Source of the DNA: Polaromonas sp. YR568
GTDB lineage: Bacteria > Pseudomonadota > Gammaproteobacteria > Burkholderiales > Burkholderiaceae_C
Direction: 5' to 3'
Assembly (NCBI RefSeq): GCF_900116715.1
Contig: NZ_FPBM01000001.1
Coordinates: 560,784-624,783 of the forward strand
DNA length: 64,000 nucleotides
In this document: one piece after another, positions 8,189 to 18,139 of the stretch
Position numbering within the stretch: the first letter of the stretch is position 1
How the letters are laid out: each line of letters opens with the position of its first letter
Position numbers and translations under genes: made by a program
The notes under the pieces: generated by a model
Told to the model about the DNA's origin: nothing
The model's input: only the letters and a program-made list of their open reading frames with translations
Database searches by the model: none

Positions 8189-9151
8189 TCAATGCGTAGC
8201 CGGCACAAGAAACTCGCGGCTGATGTGCGCGCCGATCTCGTTGACGCGGTCCAGGAACTGCGTCAAAAAGGCATGCAAGCCAGTCGCAAGGATTTCGTCG
8301 ATACGGGCGTACTGCAGGTCGGCGCGCAGCTTGCCGGCGCGGCGCTGGGTTTCGCTGTTGGTATCGCTGGTCACCATGGCGAGGTTGCTCATGAGTTCAT
8401 TGAGGCAGGCCAGCAATGAGCGCGGCATGTCGGGCCGCAGAATCAGCAGCTCGGCCACACGCTCGGGTTTGATCACGTCGCGGTAAACCTTGCGGTAGAC
8501 CTCAAAGCCCGAGACGCTGCGCAGAATCGCGCTCCAGTGGTAGAAGTCGTACTCTTGGTCTTTCTCGCCGTCGGTGCCCAGAAAGTCGTTTTGCACCGCG
8601 TGGAATTTCACATCCACCAGGCGGGCGGTGTTGTCGGCCCGTTCCAGGAAAGTGCCCAGGCGCAAGAAGTGAAAAGCCTCGTCTTGCAGCATGGTGCCGG
8701 CCGTCACACCGCGCGACAGGTGCGAGCGGAACTTGACCCATTCAAAGAACTGGCCGGGGTCGCGCTCGAAGTCGCCGTTGCGCAGCATGCGGATGACTTC
8801 GAGGTAGGTCTGGTTTTGCGTTTCCCAGACTTCGGTGGTCAGCGTGCCGCGCACGGCGCGGGCGTTCTCGCGGGCGTTTTGCAGGCACGAGACGATGCTC
8901 GAAGAGTTCTGCTCGTCGCGCACCATGAAGTCCATCACCTCACGCGGGTTGATGGTGTCGCCGTATTTGGCGGCATAGGATGGCTTCAGCTCGCTGATGC
9001 TCAGCAGGCTTTGCCAGCCGCCTTGCACGACAGCGGCTGATTGAGGCAGCAGCGAAGTCTGGTAATTGACATCGAGCATGCGCGCGGTGTTCTCTGCCCG
9101 CTCGGTGTAGCGCGACATCCAGAAGAGGTGATCGGCAGTACGAGACAACAT
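8189..9151 (-). CDS. Alpha-E domain-containing protein (DUF403, COG2307)
   Basis: A 320-residue, almost entirely helical protein starting LSRTADHLFWMSRYTERAENTARML, the hallmark of the alpha-E family. The conserved acidic/arginine positions of this motif recur in the C-terminal half of the fused protein encoded at 18291-21143. Alpha-E proteins always accompany circularly permuted ATP-grasp enzymes; the activity is unknown, though a catalytic or scaffold role in peptide-ligase systems has been proposed. A strong ribosome binding site (AAGGAGG) precedes the ATG at 9151 and lies within the end of the upstream ATP-grasp gene; only 2 bases separate the two genes. Confidence 0.92.
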   Translation of the reverse strand: MLSRTADHLFWMSRYTERAENTARMLDVNYQTSLLPQSAAVVQGGWQSLLSISELKPSYAAKYGDTINPREVMDFMVRDEQNSSSIVSCLQNARENARAVRGTLTTEVWETQNQTYLEVIRMLRNGDFERDPGQFFEWVKFRSHLSRGVTAGTMLQDEAFHFLRLGTFLERADNTARLVDVKFHAVQNDFLGTDGEKDQEYDFYHWSAILRSVSGFEVYRKVYRDVIKPERVAELLILRPDMPRSLLACLNELMSNLAMVTSDTNSETQRRAGKLRADLQYARIDEILATGLHAFLTQFLDRVNEIGAHISREFLVPATH

Positions 9152-9153
9152 GA

Positions 9154-10650
9154 TTATTTCCCTCCTTGGGTCTGCGACTGCGATTGAGACTGCGAGGCAA
9201 TGGGCGACGAAGGCCCTTCCAGAATCCAGGTGTCCTTGGTGCCGCCGCCTTGCGATGAATTGACCACCAGCGAGCCGTCTTTGAGCGCCACGCGGGTGAG
9301 GCCGCCCGGCACCATCTGCACTTCCTTGCCGCTCAGCACAAAGGGCCGCAGGTCGATATGGCGCGGCGCGATGCCGCTCTCCACATAAGTCGGGCAGGTG
9401 GAAAGGCTCAGCGTGGGCTGGGCGATGTAGCCTGACGGGTTGGCCAGCAAGGCCGCGCGGAAGTCCTCAATCTCGGCCTTGGTGGCAGCCGGGCCGACCA
9501 GCATGCCGTAGCCGCCTGCGCCGTGCACTTCCTTGACGACCAGGTCCTTCAGGTTGGCCAGCGTGTACTGCAGGTCTTCGTTGTTGCGGCACATATAGGT
9601 CGGCACGTTTTTCAGGATGGGCTTTTCGCCCAGATAGAACTCGATCATCTTGGGCACATAGGGGTAGATCGACTTGTCGTCGGCCACGCCGGTGCCGATG
9701 GCGTTGCATAGCGAAACATTGCCGCTACGGTACACATTGAGCAGGCCCGCGCAGCCCAGGGTGGAGTTGGGCCGGAAGGCCAGCGGGTCGAGGAAGTCGT
9801 CATCAACGCGGCGGTAAATCACATCGACGCGTTTGGGGCCGCGCGTGGTGCGCATGTAGACGAAGTTGTCTTTGACAAAAAGGTCCTGGCCTTCGACCAG
9901 CTCAACACCCATCTGCTGCGCAAGAAACGCGTGCTCAAAGTACGCCGAGTTGTACATGCCGGGCGTGAGCACCACCACCGTGGGCTCGGCCGTGGCGGGC
10001 GGCGCCATGCCGCGCAGGGTTTCCAGCAACAGGTCGGGGTAATGCGCGACGGGCGCCACGCGGTTCTGGCTGAAGAGCTCGGGGAAGAGCCGCATCATCA
10101 TCTTGCGGTCTTCCAGCATGTAGCTCACGCCGCTGGGCACACGCAGGTTGTCTTCCAGCACGTAGTACTCGCCCTCGCCCTGCGCATTGGGCGCACGCAC
10201 GATGTCGATGCCGCTGATGTGCGAATAGATATTGCCGGGCACGTCCACGCCCATCATCTCGGGGCGGAACTGCGCGTTCTGGAAAATCTGCTCGGAGGGG
10301 ACAACGCCAGCCTTGATGATGTCCTGGCCGTGGTACACGTCGTGGATAAAGCGGTTGAGCGCCGTAACACGCTGGATCAGGCCTTTTTCCATGCTGGCCC
10401 ATTCGTGGGCCGGGATGATGCGGGGGATCAGGTCAAAGGGAATCAGCCGTTCGGTACCGGCGCCGTCTTCGTCTTTGGCGCCATAGACGGCAAAGGTGAT
10501 GCCGACGCGGCGGAAAATCATCTCGGCTTCGGCGCGGCGCGCCTCCATCACATCGGCCGGCTGCTTGGCCAGCCAGCGCTGGTAGCCCTGATAGTGCTCA
10601 CGGACGCTGGATTCCGTGGCGTTCATTTCGTCAAACATCGGTCGGCTCAT
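9154..10650 (-). CDS. Circularly permuted type-2 ATP-grasp protein (COG2308)
   Basis: A 498-residue cytoplasmic enzyme of the circularly permuted ATP-grasp family (formerly DUF404/DUF407). Recognisable blocks are FDLIPRIIPAHEW, VPGNIYSHISGIDIVR, VLEDNLRVPSGVSYMLEDR and a late GAGGYGMLVGPAA region. ATP-grasp enzymes activate a carboxylate and join it to an amine, so this is probably an amide ligase; its substrates are unknown. I prefer the ATG at 10650 because GGAGAA lies 6 bases before it; a TTG at 10668 is less likely. The C-terminus is a QSQSQSQTQ low-complexity tail, echoed in the second system at about 20400-20490. Confidence 0.92.
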   Translation of the reverse strand: MSRPMFDEMNATESSVREHYQGYQRWLAKQPADVMEARRAEAEMIFRRVGITFAVYGAKDEDGAGTERLIPFDLIPRIIPAHEWASMEKGLIQRVTALNRFIHDVYHGQDIIKAGVVPSEQIFQNAQFRPEMMGVDVPGNIYSHISGIDIVRAPNAQGEGEYYVLEDNLRVPSGVSYMLEDRKMMMRLFPELFSQNRVAPVAHYPDLLLETLRGMAPPATAEPTVVVLTPGMYNSAYFEHAFLAQQMGVELVEGQDLFVKDNFVYMRTTRGPKRVDVIYRRVDDDFLDPLAFRPNSTLGCAGLLNVYRSGNVSLCNAIGTGVADDKSIYPYVPKMIEFYLGEKPILKNVPTYMCRNNEDLQYTLANLKDLVVKEVHGAGGYGMLVGPAATKAEIEDFRAALLANPSGYIAQPTLSLSTCPTYVESGIAPRHIDLRPFVLSGKEVQMVPGGLTRVALKDGSLVVNSSQGGGTKDTWILEGPSSPIASQSQSQSQTQGGK

Positions 10651-10750
10651 TGGCTCGTTCTCCAGCAAGTGATGCGCATGGCATTGTTTTAACGTAGCTT
10701 AGCAAGTAATGCGCCAATATTGCGCCAAGGCGGTGTGCCCTGCTTTATTT

Positions 10751-13300
10751 TCAGCGCACAAGTACATGATGCCAGTAGCGCATACCCTCCTCCCGCTGGC
10801 AGCGAAAAATTTCCGGCTGCTGGCTTTGCCATGAAGCCGCCCCGCATTGCGGCGACTTCACCAGACGTATGCCGCGCTCTTCATAGCGCGCCACCACGGA
10901 ATCCACCGGGTGGCCGAAGCGGTTGCGGTAGCCCGCCTGCGCCACCGCCCACTGCGGCTTCACGGCGTCCAGAAACACCGGGCTGGACGAAGTCTTGCTG
11001 CCGTGGTGAGGCACCAGCAGTACGTCCGCCTTCAGGCTGGCCGGGTTGGCTGTGGCCAAAGCCAGCTCTTGCGGCGACTCGATGTCGCCCACCAGCAAGG
11101 CGGTGCGCCGGCCATTGCTGATGCGCAGCACGCAGCTCATGGCATTGGGTTTGTTGCCGGCAATTCCATAGTCTGCCGCGGCCGGATGCAGCACCTCAAA
11201 GACCACACCATCCCACTCCCAGCGCTGGCCGGCCATGCAGCGGCTGGCCTTGCGCAAAGCCTGCAAGGGATGTGTTTCTTCGATCGAACTCATCAGGCGG
11301 GCCTGGGCTTGCATGGCCAGCACGGTGGCGGCCCCGCCAATGTGGTCGGTGTCGCGGTGGCTGATCATGAGCACATCCAGGCGGTCGCCCAGCGCCCGCA
11401 GCAGCGGCACCAGCACGCGGTGGCCGGCATCGCTTTCGCGCGAAAAGCGCGGCCCCGCGTCATAAAGCAGGCTGTGGCTTGCCGTATGCACCAGCACCGC
11501 ATTGCCCTGGCCAATGTCGGCCGCCAGCAGCGCAAACTCGCCGGGCGGCACGCGCGCGGGCTGCCACAGCAGCACCGGCAGCAGCAGCGGAAGGCCCAGC
11601 GCGCGCCAGCTCCAGGGCAGCCGGGTGGCCAGCAAAGCGCCACCCGCCACGCCGGCCACGGCACACCACAGCGGGGCCGCGGCCACACTGATGGACGCCA
11701 AAGGCCAACTCGCCAGCCACTGAAGAAAGAGCGTCAGCACGCCCACCGCCCAGGCCGCCGCCTGCCAAACCGGCGCCCACAGCACGCCCAGCAAAGCCAG
11801 GGGCGTTACCACCAGCGTCACCAGAGGGATCGCCACGGCATTGGCCAGCAGGCCGACCAGCGACACCTGGTTGAACAGCAGCAGCGACAGGGGCGTGAGC
11901 GCCAGCGTGACCACCCATTGCTCCCGCAGGGCGCCGGCCAGGCCAGCCAGCCAGCCGGGCAGGCGCTGCCGCCAATAACCTTTTTTTACTGAATTCTGGC
12001 TGCCAAATTGCTCTTCAGCCCTTTGCTGATGAGCGTAAGCCGCTCCTGAATCTGTAGCAAACAAAACACCGACCGCCACAAAGGAAAGCCAGAACCCGGC
12101 CTGCATCAGGGCCCACGGGTCCAGCGCCACCACCACCGCCATGGCGAGCAGCCAGGTCTGCCCCCATGGCCACTGCCGCCCGCCCTGCCGCAGCAGGATC
12201 ACGGTGGCCAGCATCCAGATGGTGCGCTGCGCGGGCACGCCCCAGCCGGAAAACAGCGCGTACAAGGTGGCGAGCAAAAGCCCGCCCACAGCCCCCGCGC
12301 CGCCGGCCGGCACAGCCAGGCACAAGCGGGGCGTGAAGCGCGCCGACCTTCGCCAGAGCCCGCTGATCAGCAGCGATGCCGCCCAGGCAAACATCGTGAT
12401 GTGCAGGCCGGAAATGCTCATCAAATGCGCTACACCCGTCGCGCGGAACACATCCCAGTCGGCACGCTCAATCGCGTTCTGGTCGCCCACCACCAGCGCG
12501 GCAATAACACCCGCCATTTGCCGGTTCTCAATCCGCTGGTAGATCGCTTCACGCACCGCCTGCCGGGCGAGCTCAATCGGGTGCCGCCAGCTGCTGGAAA
12601 GCCTGACGGGGGGCGCGTCATGCACACCGGCGCGCACATAGCCGGTGGCTTGCAGGCCCTGCTCCCAGAGCCAGAGTTCGTAGTCAAAACCATGCGGGTT
12701 GCTGTTGCCGTGTGGCGCCTTGAGCCGAACCGTCATCCGCCAGCGCTCCCCGGCACGCAGGGTTTGCGGCTGGCGCTGCAGGGCCAACGCCGCCTCGAAG
12801 GGGTCGGCGTCCTGCGCGGGCGCGGCGGCTTCACGCCCGGCAAAACCCGAATACCAGCCAAGCAGGATTTGCGGCGGCAAGGTGACGGCCCGGCCATCCA
12901 GCCGCGCAGACTCAATGCCCAGACGAAAGCGCACGCCGTCTTCGCCGTGCTGTGGCATCGCCAGCACGCGACCGGTCACCTCGATGTCACGGCCTTCGAG
13001 GGCCGGGTTCAACGCGGCAGACTGGAAAACCCCGGCCCGCCAGCCTGCCATGCCAAAACCCAGCAAGGCGGTAACGGTGAACATCAGGCAAACACGGCGC
13101 CAGGACGCCGTTCGGCCACCAGCAGAGAACAGAAATACCCCTATGGGCATCCAAGCCAGCAGGGCCACAGCCACGTACCAGGCGGCGGGCCATAGCGCCG
13201 GTTGCTGAAGTTGCAGGGCGACGCCCGCGATGAAACCGGCACAGGCCGGCCCCGGGCTCATGGCGCTTTGCCACGGCCCGCTTGATGTTGGTCGCGCCAA
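10751..13300 (-). CDS. comEC: ComEC/Rec2 family competence DNA-uptake channel
   Basis: An 849-residue inner-membrane protein that passes one DNA strand into the cytoplasm during natural transformation. The N-terminus has membrane helices and the DUF4131 soluble domain (to about 220). The ComEC channel domain spans about 250-540 (ATGVAHLMSISGLHITMFAW). The C-terminus is a metallo-beta-lactamase-like domain with SHRDTDHIGG near 645 and LVPHHGSKTSSS near 765. Residues about 414-431, between membrane helices, are encoded by a copy of the roughly 50-bp dispersed repeat, yet the frame stays open. It lies between two ATP-grasp/transglutaminase modules but need not be linked to them in function. Confidence 0.93.
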   Translation of the reverse strand: MARPTSSGPWQSAMSPGPACAGFIAGVALQLQQPALWPAAWYVAVALLAWMPIGVFLFSAGGRTASWRRVCLMFTVTALLGFGMAGWRAGVFQSAALNPALEGRDIEVTGRVLAMPQHGEDGVRFRLGIESARLDGRAVTLPPQILLGWYSGFAGREAAAPAQDADPFEAALALQRQPQTLRAGERWRMTVRLKAPHGNSNPHGFDYELWLWEQGLQATGYVRAGVHDAPPVRLSSSWRHPIELARQAVREAIYQRIENRQMAGVIAALVVGDQNAIERADWDVFRATGVAHLMSISGLHITMFAWAASLLISGLWRRSARFTPRLCLAVPAGGAGAVGGLLLATLYALFSGWGVPAQRTIWMLATVILLRQGGRQWPWGQTWLLAMAVVVALDPWALMQAGFWLSFVAVGVLFATDSGAAYAHQQRAEEQFGSQNSVKKGYWRQRLPGWLAGLAGALREQWVVTLALTPLSLLLFNQVSLVGLLANAVAIPLVTLVVTPLALLGVLWAPVWQAAAWAVGVLTLFLQWLASWPLASISVAAAPLWCAVAGVAGGALLATRLPWSWRALGLPLLLPVLLWQPARVPPGEFALLAADIGQGNAVLVHTASHSLLYDAGPRFSRESDAGHRVLVPLLRALGDRLDVLMISHRDTDHIGGAATVLAMQAQARLMSSIEETHPLQALRKASRCMAGQRWEWDGVVFEVLHPAAADYGIAGNKPNAMSCVLRISNGRRTALLVGDIESPQELALATANPASLKADVLLVPHHGSKTSSSPVFLDAVKPQWAVAQAGYRNRFGHPVDSVVARYEERGIRLVKSPQCGAASWQSQQPEIFRCQREEGMRYWHHVLVR
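12008..12060 (-). repeat. Dispersed ~50-bp element, copy 1 (inside comEC)
   Basis: Read on the minus strand it has the pattern of the other copies: a GCTAC box, then AGCGGCTTACGCTC, then an AAAGGGCTGAAG box. It is in frame within comEC, encoding part of a hydrophilic loop (GAAYAHQQRAEEQFGSQ). In this gene the element is read in the orientation opposite to its three other protein-coding copies. Confidence 0.75.
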
Positions 13301-13494
13301 GGCGGCCTCCCTTTTTTCGAGGTTGTTTATCCGGCCGCAACCCTGCCCGCAAGCGCCTTAAAGCGCCAGAGAAATATGCGTGGCGCAGCTCTTGCTTTCA
13401 GAACATCACCAAATGCGGGTAAGCTGCTCGCATCGTGTTTCCCCAGGCCGCAAGATGTGGCGGCCGTGTTGTCATTTTTTAAAGCGAGGCTGCC
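13301..13494. promoter_or_regulatory. Divergent intergenic region comEC / transglutaminase-DUF2126
   Basis: These 194 bases separate two divergently transcribed genes and should hold both promoters. I see T-rich stretches (near 13309 and 13470) but no motif good enough to place a -35/-10 pair, and no credible small gene. Confidence 0.45.
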
Positions 13495-16400
13495 TTGTCC
13501 ATCCACGTTGCCCTGAGCCACATCACGCATTACAAGTACGACCGGCTGGTCAAGCTCGGCCCACAGGTTGTCCGGCTGCGGCCCGCGCCGCACAGCCGCA
13601 CCCAGGTGCTTTCGTATTCGCTCAAGGTCGAGCCCGCGGGGCATTTCATCAACTGGCAGCAGGACCCGTTTGCCAACTACCAGGCCCGGCTGGTGTTTCC
13701 GGAGCCGACGCGCGAGTTCAAGGTCACGGTGGACCTGGTGGTCGAGATGGCGGTGTTCAACCCCTTCGACTTCTTTCTCGAACCCGCCGCCGAGGAGTTT
13801 CCCTTTGCCTACAACGCGCTGCAGGCCCGTGAGCTGGCGCCTTACCTGGCCACCCAGCCGGCCACGCCGCTCTTCAAGCGCTACCTCGAAAAAATCGACC
13901 GCACGCCCAAGCGCACCATCGACTTCCTGGTGGGCCTGAACCAAAGCCTGCAGTCGGACATCAAATACTCCATCCGCATGGAGCCCGGCGTGCAGACGCC
14001 TGAAGAAACCTTGCGCCTGGCCTGCGGCTCCTGCCGCGACACTGGCTGGCTGCTGGTGCAATTGCTGCGGCACATGGGTTTGGCGGCGCGCTTTGTGTCG
14101 GGCTATTTGATCCAGCTCAAGGCCGACGTCAAATCGATCGACGGCCCCAGCGGCGCCGAAACTGACTTCACCGACCTGCACGCCTGGTGCGAGGTGTTTT
14201 TGCCTGGCGCAGGCTGGGTGGGGCTGGACCCGACCTCGGGCCTGATGGCGGGCGAAGGCCACATTCCGCTGGCCTGCACGCCCGAGCCTTCGAGCGCCGC
14301 GCCTGTAGAAGGCGGTGTCGACAAATCCGAAGTCGAGTTTGAACACCACATGGCGGTGCAGCGCATTTACGAGTCACCACGCGTGACCAAGCCCTATACC
14401 GAGGAGCAATGGCAAGAGGTGCTGGCGCTCGGCGAAAAAGTCGACAAAGACCTGGCCGCCGGTGACGTGCGCCTGACCATGGGCGGCGAGCCGACCTTTG
14501 TGGCCACCACCGACCGCGACGCGGCCGAATGGAACATCGATGCGCTGGGGCCCACCAAGCGCGGCTACGCCACCGAGCTGGTGCAAAAGCTGCGCGCCGA
14601 ATACGGCGAAGGCGGCTTCCTGCATTTCGGCCAGGGCAAGTGGTACCCCGGCGAGCAATTGCCGCGCTGGGCGCTCAGCATTTTCTGGCGCAAGGACGGC
14701 CAGCCGATCTGGCAGAACCCGGACCTGTTTGCCGACGAACGCCAGCCCTGCAACTACACCAGTGCCGACGCACAGCGCTTTGTGCAAACGCTGGCGGGCA
14801 AGCTGGGCCTGGCCACGACTTACATCACGCCGGGGTATGAAGACACCTGGTACTACCTCTGGCGTGAACGCCGGCTGCCGGTCAACGTTGACCCCTTTGA
14901 TTCGAAGCTGGATGACGCCATGGAGCGCGAGCGCCTGCGCCGTGTCTTCATGCAGGGCCTGGATTCGGTGGTGGGCTATGTGCTGCCGCTGCAGACCAAA
15001 GAGCAGCTCAAGCAACGCAACGCCGGCGCCTCGCCTTCGCTGGCCGGCCCGAAGTGGACGACCGGCCCCTGGTTCTTCCGCGATGAGCGCATGTACCTGA
15101 TGCCGGGCGATTCGCCCATGGGCTACCGCCTGCCGCTGGATTCGGTGCCCTGGGTGTCGAAGACAGACTACCCCTACATGATCGAGGCCGACCCGTTTGC
15201 GCCGCGGCAGGAGCTGCCGTCGGCCTCGGCGATGGCTGCGCGCTACAACGGCAGCTTTACCGCAGCCCAGGGCGCCGCACCGGCAGCCCCGTCCGCCGGC
15301 GGCAGCGCCAGCTCACTGGCGCAGTACATGGCGCGCTACCTGACGGGCAATACCGCACTGTCGCAAGCCAGCCGAATCCTGCAGTTCCGCCCGCTGGGCA
15401 ATGCTGGTGCGGATGGAAAGCCGGCAAGCGCCGCGGCAGAGACAGCCATGCCCAACAACGACCGCGCGCCCCAGCCTTTCGAGTCAGCCGCCTGGCTCAC
15501 ACGCACCGCGCTCTGCGTCGAAGTGCGTGACCCCTCCCGCGCCAACGGCCCCAAAGACAAACCCAAGGCCGACCCGGACAGCAAGGCCAACAAATCCGGC
15601 CGAGGCGAAGTGGGCGCGATTTATGTCTTTATGCCGCCCATGGAGCGGCTGGAAGACTACCTGGACCTGCTGGCCGCGGTGGAGGCCACGGCGCAATCAC
15701 TGGGCGTGAGCATCGTGCTCGAAGGCTACCCGCCGCCGCGCGACCCGCGCCTGAAAATGCTGCAGGTCACGCCGGACCCGGGTGTCATTGAAGTCAACAT
15801 CCACCCCGCCTACAACTGGGGCGAGCTGGTGGAGCACACCGAGTTCCTCTACAAGATCGCACATGAGACGCGCCTGTCAGCCGAGAAGTTCATGACCGAC
15901 GGCCGCCACACCGGCACCGGTGGCGGCAATCACTTTGTGCTAGGCGGCGCCACGCCGGCCGACAGCCCCTTCCTGCGCAAGCCCGAGGTGCTGGGCAGCC
16001 TGATCGCCTATTGGCACAACCATCCTTCGCTGAGCTATTTGTTCTCGGGCATGTTCATAGGCCCAACCAGCCAGGCGCCGCGTGTGGACGAAGCCCGCAA
16101 CGACCAGCTGTATGAACTCGAAATCGCCCTGCGCGAGATAGAAAACAACCGCAAAAAATACGGCGCCGACATGCCGCCATGGCTGGTGGACCGCACGCTG
16201 CGCAACATCCTGGTCGATGTGACCGGCAACACGCACCGCAGCGAGTTCTGCATCGACAAGATGTATTCACCCGACTCGACCACGGGCCGCCTGGGCCTGC
16301 TGGAGCTGCGCGCCTTTGAGATGCCGCCGCATGCGCGCATGAGCATTGCCCAGCAACTGCTGCTGCGCGCGCTGGTGGCGCGCTTCTGGAACAAGCCCTA

Positions 16401-17088
16401 CCACGGGCGCGTCACGCGCTGGGGCACCGAGCTGCATGACCGCTTCCTGCTGCCCGGCTTTATCCGCATGGATTTTGAAGACGTGCTGACCGAGCTGCGC
16501 GAAGCCGGCTACGCCTTTGACATGGCCTGGTTTGAACCGCACTTCGAATTCCGCTTCCCGCTGATCGGGCAGGTCAAGTCCAACAGCATCGAGCTCACAC
16601 TGCGCAGCGCGCTGGAGCCCTGGCATGTGATGGGCGAGGAAGGCTCGGCCGGCGGCACAGTACGTTATGTGGATTCGTCGCTGGAACGCATCGAGGTGCA
16701 TGTGACGGGCCTGAACGACAACCGCTACGTGATCACCGTCAACGGCCGCGCGCTGCCGCTGCAAAGCACGGGGCGCGTTGGTGAATATGTGGCGGGCGTT
16801 CGCTACAAGGCCTGGAACCCGCCTTCGGCGCTGCACCCCTCCATCGGCGTGCATGCACCGCTCACGTTTGACATCGTCGACACCTGGATGGAGCGCTCGC
16901 TGGGCGGCTGCCAATACCATGTGGCGCACCCGGGCGGGCGCAACTACGACACGCTGCCGGTCAACTCATACGAGGCCGAAAGCCGCCGCCTGACCCGCTT
17001 TTTCCGCATGGGCCACACGCCCGGCAAGATGCGCGTGGCGCCGGCGCAGCCAAGCCGGGAGTTCCCGTTTACGCTGGATTTACGCTGA
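13495..17088 (+). CDS. Large transglutaminase-DUF2126 fusion protein
   Basis: A 1197-residue cytoplasmic protein. Residues 1-260 form a transglutaminase unit: N-terminal beta domain (SHITHYKYDRLVKLG), C180 in CGSCRDTGW, H229 in DLHAWCEVF, and D245 in GLDPTSG. From about residue 325 to the end is DUF2126 (beginning RLTMGGEPTF), a very large conserved region containing GKWYPGEQLPRW, DGRHTGTGGGNHF and NPSLSYLFSG-like blocks. Predictions connect DUF2126 with glutamine-synthetase or amidoligase-like chemistry, but no activity is established. The TTG start has GCGAGG upstream. It leads the rightward amidoligase module. The family's usual length is about 1100-1200 residues, so it is complete. Confidence 0.9.
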   Translation: MSIHVALSHITHYKYDRLVKLGPQVVRLRPAPHSRTQVLSYSLKVEPAGHFINWQQDPFANYQARLVFPEPTREFKVTVDLVVEMAVFNPFDFFLEPAAEEFPFAYNALQARELAPYLATQPATPLFKRYLEKIDRTPKRTIDFLVGLNQSLQSDIKYSIRMEPGVQTPEETLRLACGSCRDTGWLLVQLLRHMGLAARFVSGYLIQLKADVKSIDGPSGAETDFTDLHAWCEVFLPGAGWVGLDPTSGLMAGEGHIPLACTPEPSSAAPVEGGVDKSEVEFEHHMAVQRIYESPRVTKPYTEEQWQEVLALGEKVDKDLAAGDVRLTMGGEPTFVATTDRDAAEWNIDALGPTKRGYATELVQKLRAEYGEGGFLHFGQGKWYPGEQLPRWALSIFWRKDGQPIWQNPDLFADERQPCNYTSADAQRFVQTLAGKLGLATTYITPGYEDTWYYLWRERRLPVNVDPFDSKLDDAMERERLRRVFMQGLDSVVGYVLPLQTKEQLKQRNAGASPSLAGPKWTTGPWFFRDERMYLMPGDSPMGYRLPLDSVPWVSKTDYPYMIEADPFAPRQELPSASAMAARYNGSFTAAQGAAPAAPSAGGSASSLAQYMARYLTGNTALSQASRILQFRPLGNAGADGKPASAAAETAMPNNDRAPQPFESAAWLTRTALCVEVRDPSRANGPKDKPKADPDSKANKSGRGEVGAIYVFMPPMERLEDYLDLLAAVEATAQSLGVSIVLEGYPPPRDPRLKMLQVTPDPGVIEVNIHPAYNWGELVEHTEFLYKIAHETRLSAEKFMTDGRHTGTGGGNHFVLGGATPADSPFLRKPEVLGSLIAYWHNHPSLSYLFSGMFIGPTSQAPRVDEARNDQLYELEIALREIENNRKKYGADMPPWLVDRTLRNILVDVTGNTHRSEFCIDKMYSPDSTTGRLGLLELRAFEMPPHARMSIAQQLLLRALVARFWNKPYHGRVTRWGTELHDRFLLPGFIRMDFEDVLTELREAGYAFDMAWFEPHFEFRFPLIGQVKSNSIELTLRSALEPWHVMGEEGSAGGTVRYVDSSLERIEVHVTGLNDNRYVITVNGRALPLQSTGRVGEYVAGVRYKAWNPPSALHPSIGVHAPLTFDIVDTWMERSLGGCQYHVAHPGGRNYDTLPVNSYEAESRRLTRFFRMGHTPGKMRVAPAQPSREFPFTLDLR

Positions 17089-17161
17089 AGCTCAATCGGG
17101 GCGGGTTCTGCCCTGATTGCCTTCTACATTGCACTCATCTGCTTTAACCGTAAGGAATGCC

Positions 17162-18139
17162 ATGAGTGCCGCCGCCCAACCCGTCATAGCCTCCGATCAA
17201 GGTCAGCATGACTTTGATTTTTTGCACGGCCACTGGCAGGTCCACAACCGCCGCCTGCGCCAGCGTTTGCTCGGCAGCACCGACTGGGAAAGTTTTGACG
17301 CCACGCAGTATTGCCAGCCCCTGCTAGGCGGTCTGGGCAACACCGACGAGTTGCGCCATGGCGCCGGGCCGGTTGGCATGTCGCTGCGATTTTTTGACCT
17401 GCAGGCGCGACAGTGGCAGATTTATTGGGTCGACCCGCGCGACGGCTTGCTGCAACCGCCGGTCCGAGGCACCTTTGCCGACGGCACGGGCGTGTTTGAA
17501 GGCGTGGACACGCACGAAGGCCAGCCGGTGCGGGTGCGCTTTACCTGGTCGGGCACACGAAGCGGCACACCGCAATGGGAGCAGGCTTTTTCGGCCGATG
17601 AGGGCAAAAGCTGGGAGACCAACTGGGTGATGTCTTTCACGCGCCTTGACGCCCCGCCGCCGGCGTACGAGCCGCTGCCCTCGGCCGATCACGGTTTTGA
17701 TTTCTTTTTCGGGCGCTGGAAGGTCCGCAACCGCCGCCTGCTCACGTCACCGCTGAACGGAAATGACTGGGAAGTTTTTGAGGGCCGGCAAACCTGCGAA
17801 CCGCTGCTTGGCGGCCTGGCCAACTACGACGAGTTGCATGATGCGCAAGGCGTGCCCTTGGGCCTGTCCATCCACCTGTTTGACCTGGCAGCCGGGCGCT
17901 GGATCGCCCGCTGGGTCTCGGCGCGCGACGGCCTGCTGCAGCCTCCTGTCACCGGTGGTTTTGACAAGGCCGGCGGCGTGTTTGAAGGCACGGACGCGGT
18001 CAATGGCCAGTCTGTGCGTCTGCGCTATATCTGGTCGTGCCTGGACACGCCTGAGCCGCGCTGGGAACAAGCCCATTCGGCCGACGCAGGCCAAACCTGG
18101 ACCACCAACTGGGTCATGGACTACTCACGCGCAGGTTGA
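17162..18139 (+). CDS. Uncharacterised protein made of two tandem copies of one domain
   Basis: A 325-residue protein of unknown function. Its halves are duplicates: HDFDFLHGHWQVHNRRL (from about 17) matches HGFDFFFGRWKVRNRRL (from about 178), QPLLGGLGNTDEL matches EPLLGGLANYDEL, and ARDGLLQPPV and TTNWVMDYSR-type endings recur in each. The domain resembles small lipid/heme-binding beta-barrel families such as DUF1579-like proteins, but that is a guess. No signal peptide is seen. I chose the ATG at 17162 (AAGGA upstream) over a TTG at 17117. It lies between the DUF2126 protein and the ATP-grasp/alpha-E fusion and so may be part of the same system. Confidence 0.8.
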   Translation: MSAAAQPVIASDQGQHDFDFLHGHWQVHNRRLRQRLLGSTDWESFDATQYCQPLLGGLGNTDELRHGAGPVGMSLRFFDLQARQWQIYWVDPRDGLLQPPVRGTFADGTGVFEGVDTHEGQPVRVRFTWSGTRSGTPQWEQAFSADEGKSWETNWVMSFTRLDAPPPAYEPLPSADHGFDFFFGRWKVRNRRLLTSPLNGNDWEVFEGRQTCEPLLGGLANYDELHDAQGVPLGLSIHLFDLAAGRWIARWVSARDGLLQPPVTGGFDKAGGVFEGTDAVNGQSVRLRYIWSCLDTPEPRWEQAHSADAGQTWTTNWVMDYSRAG

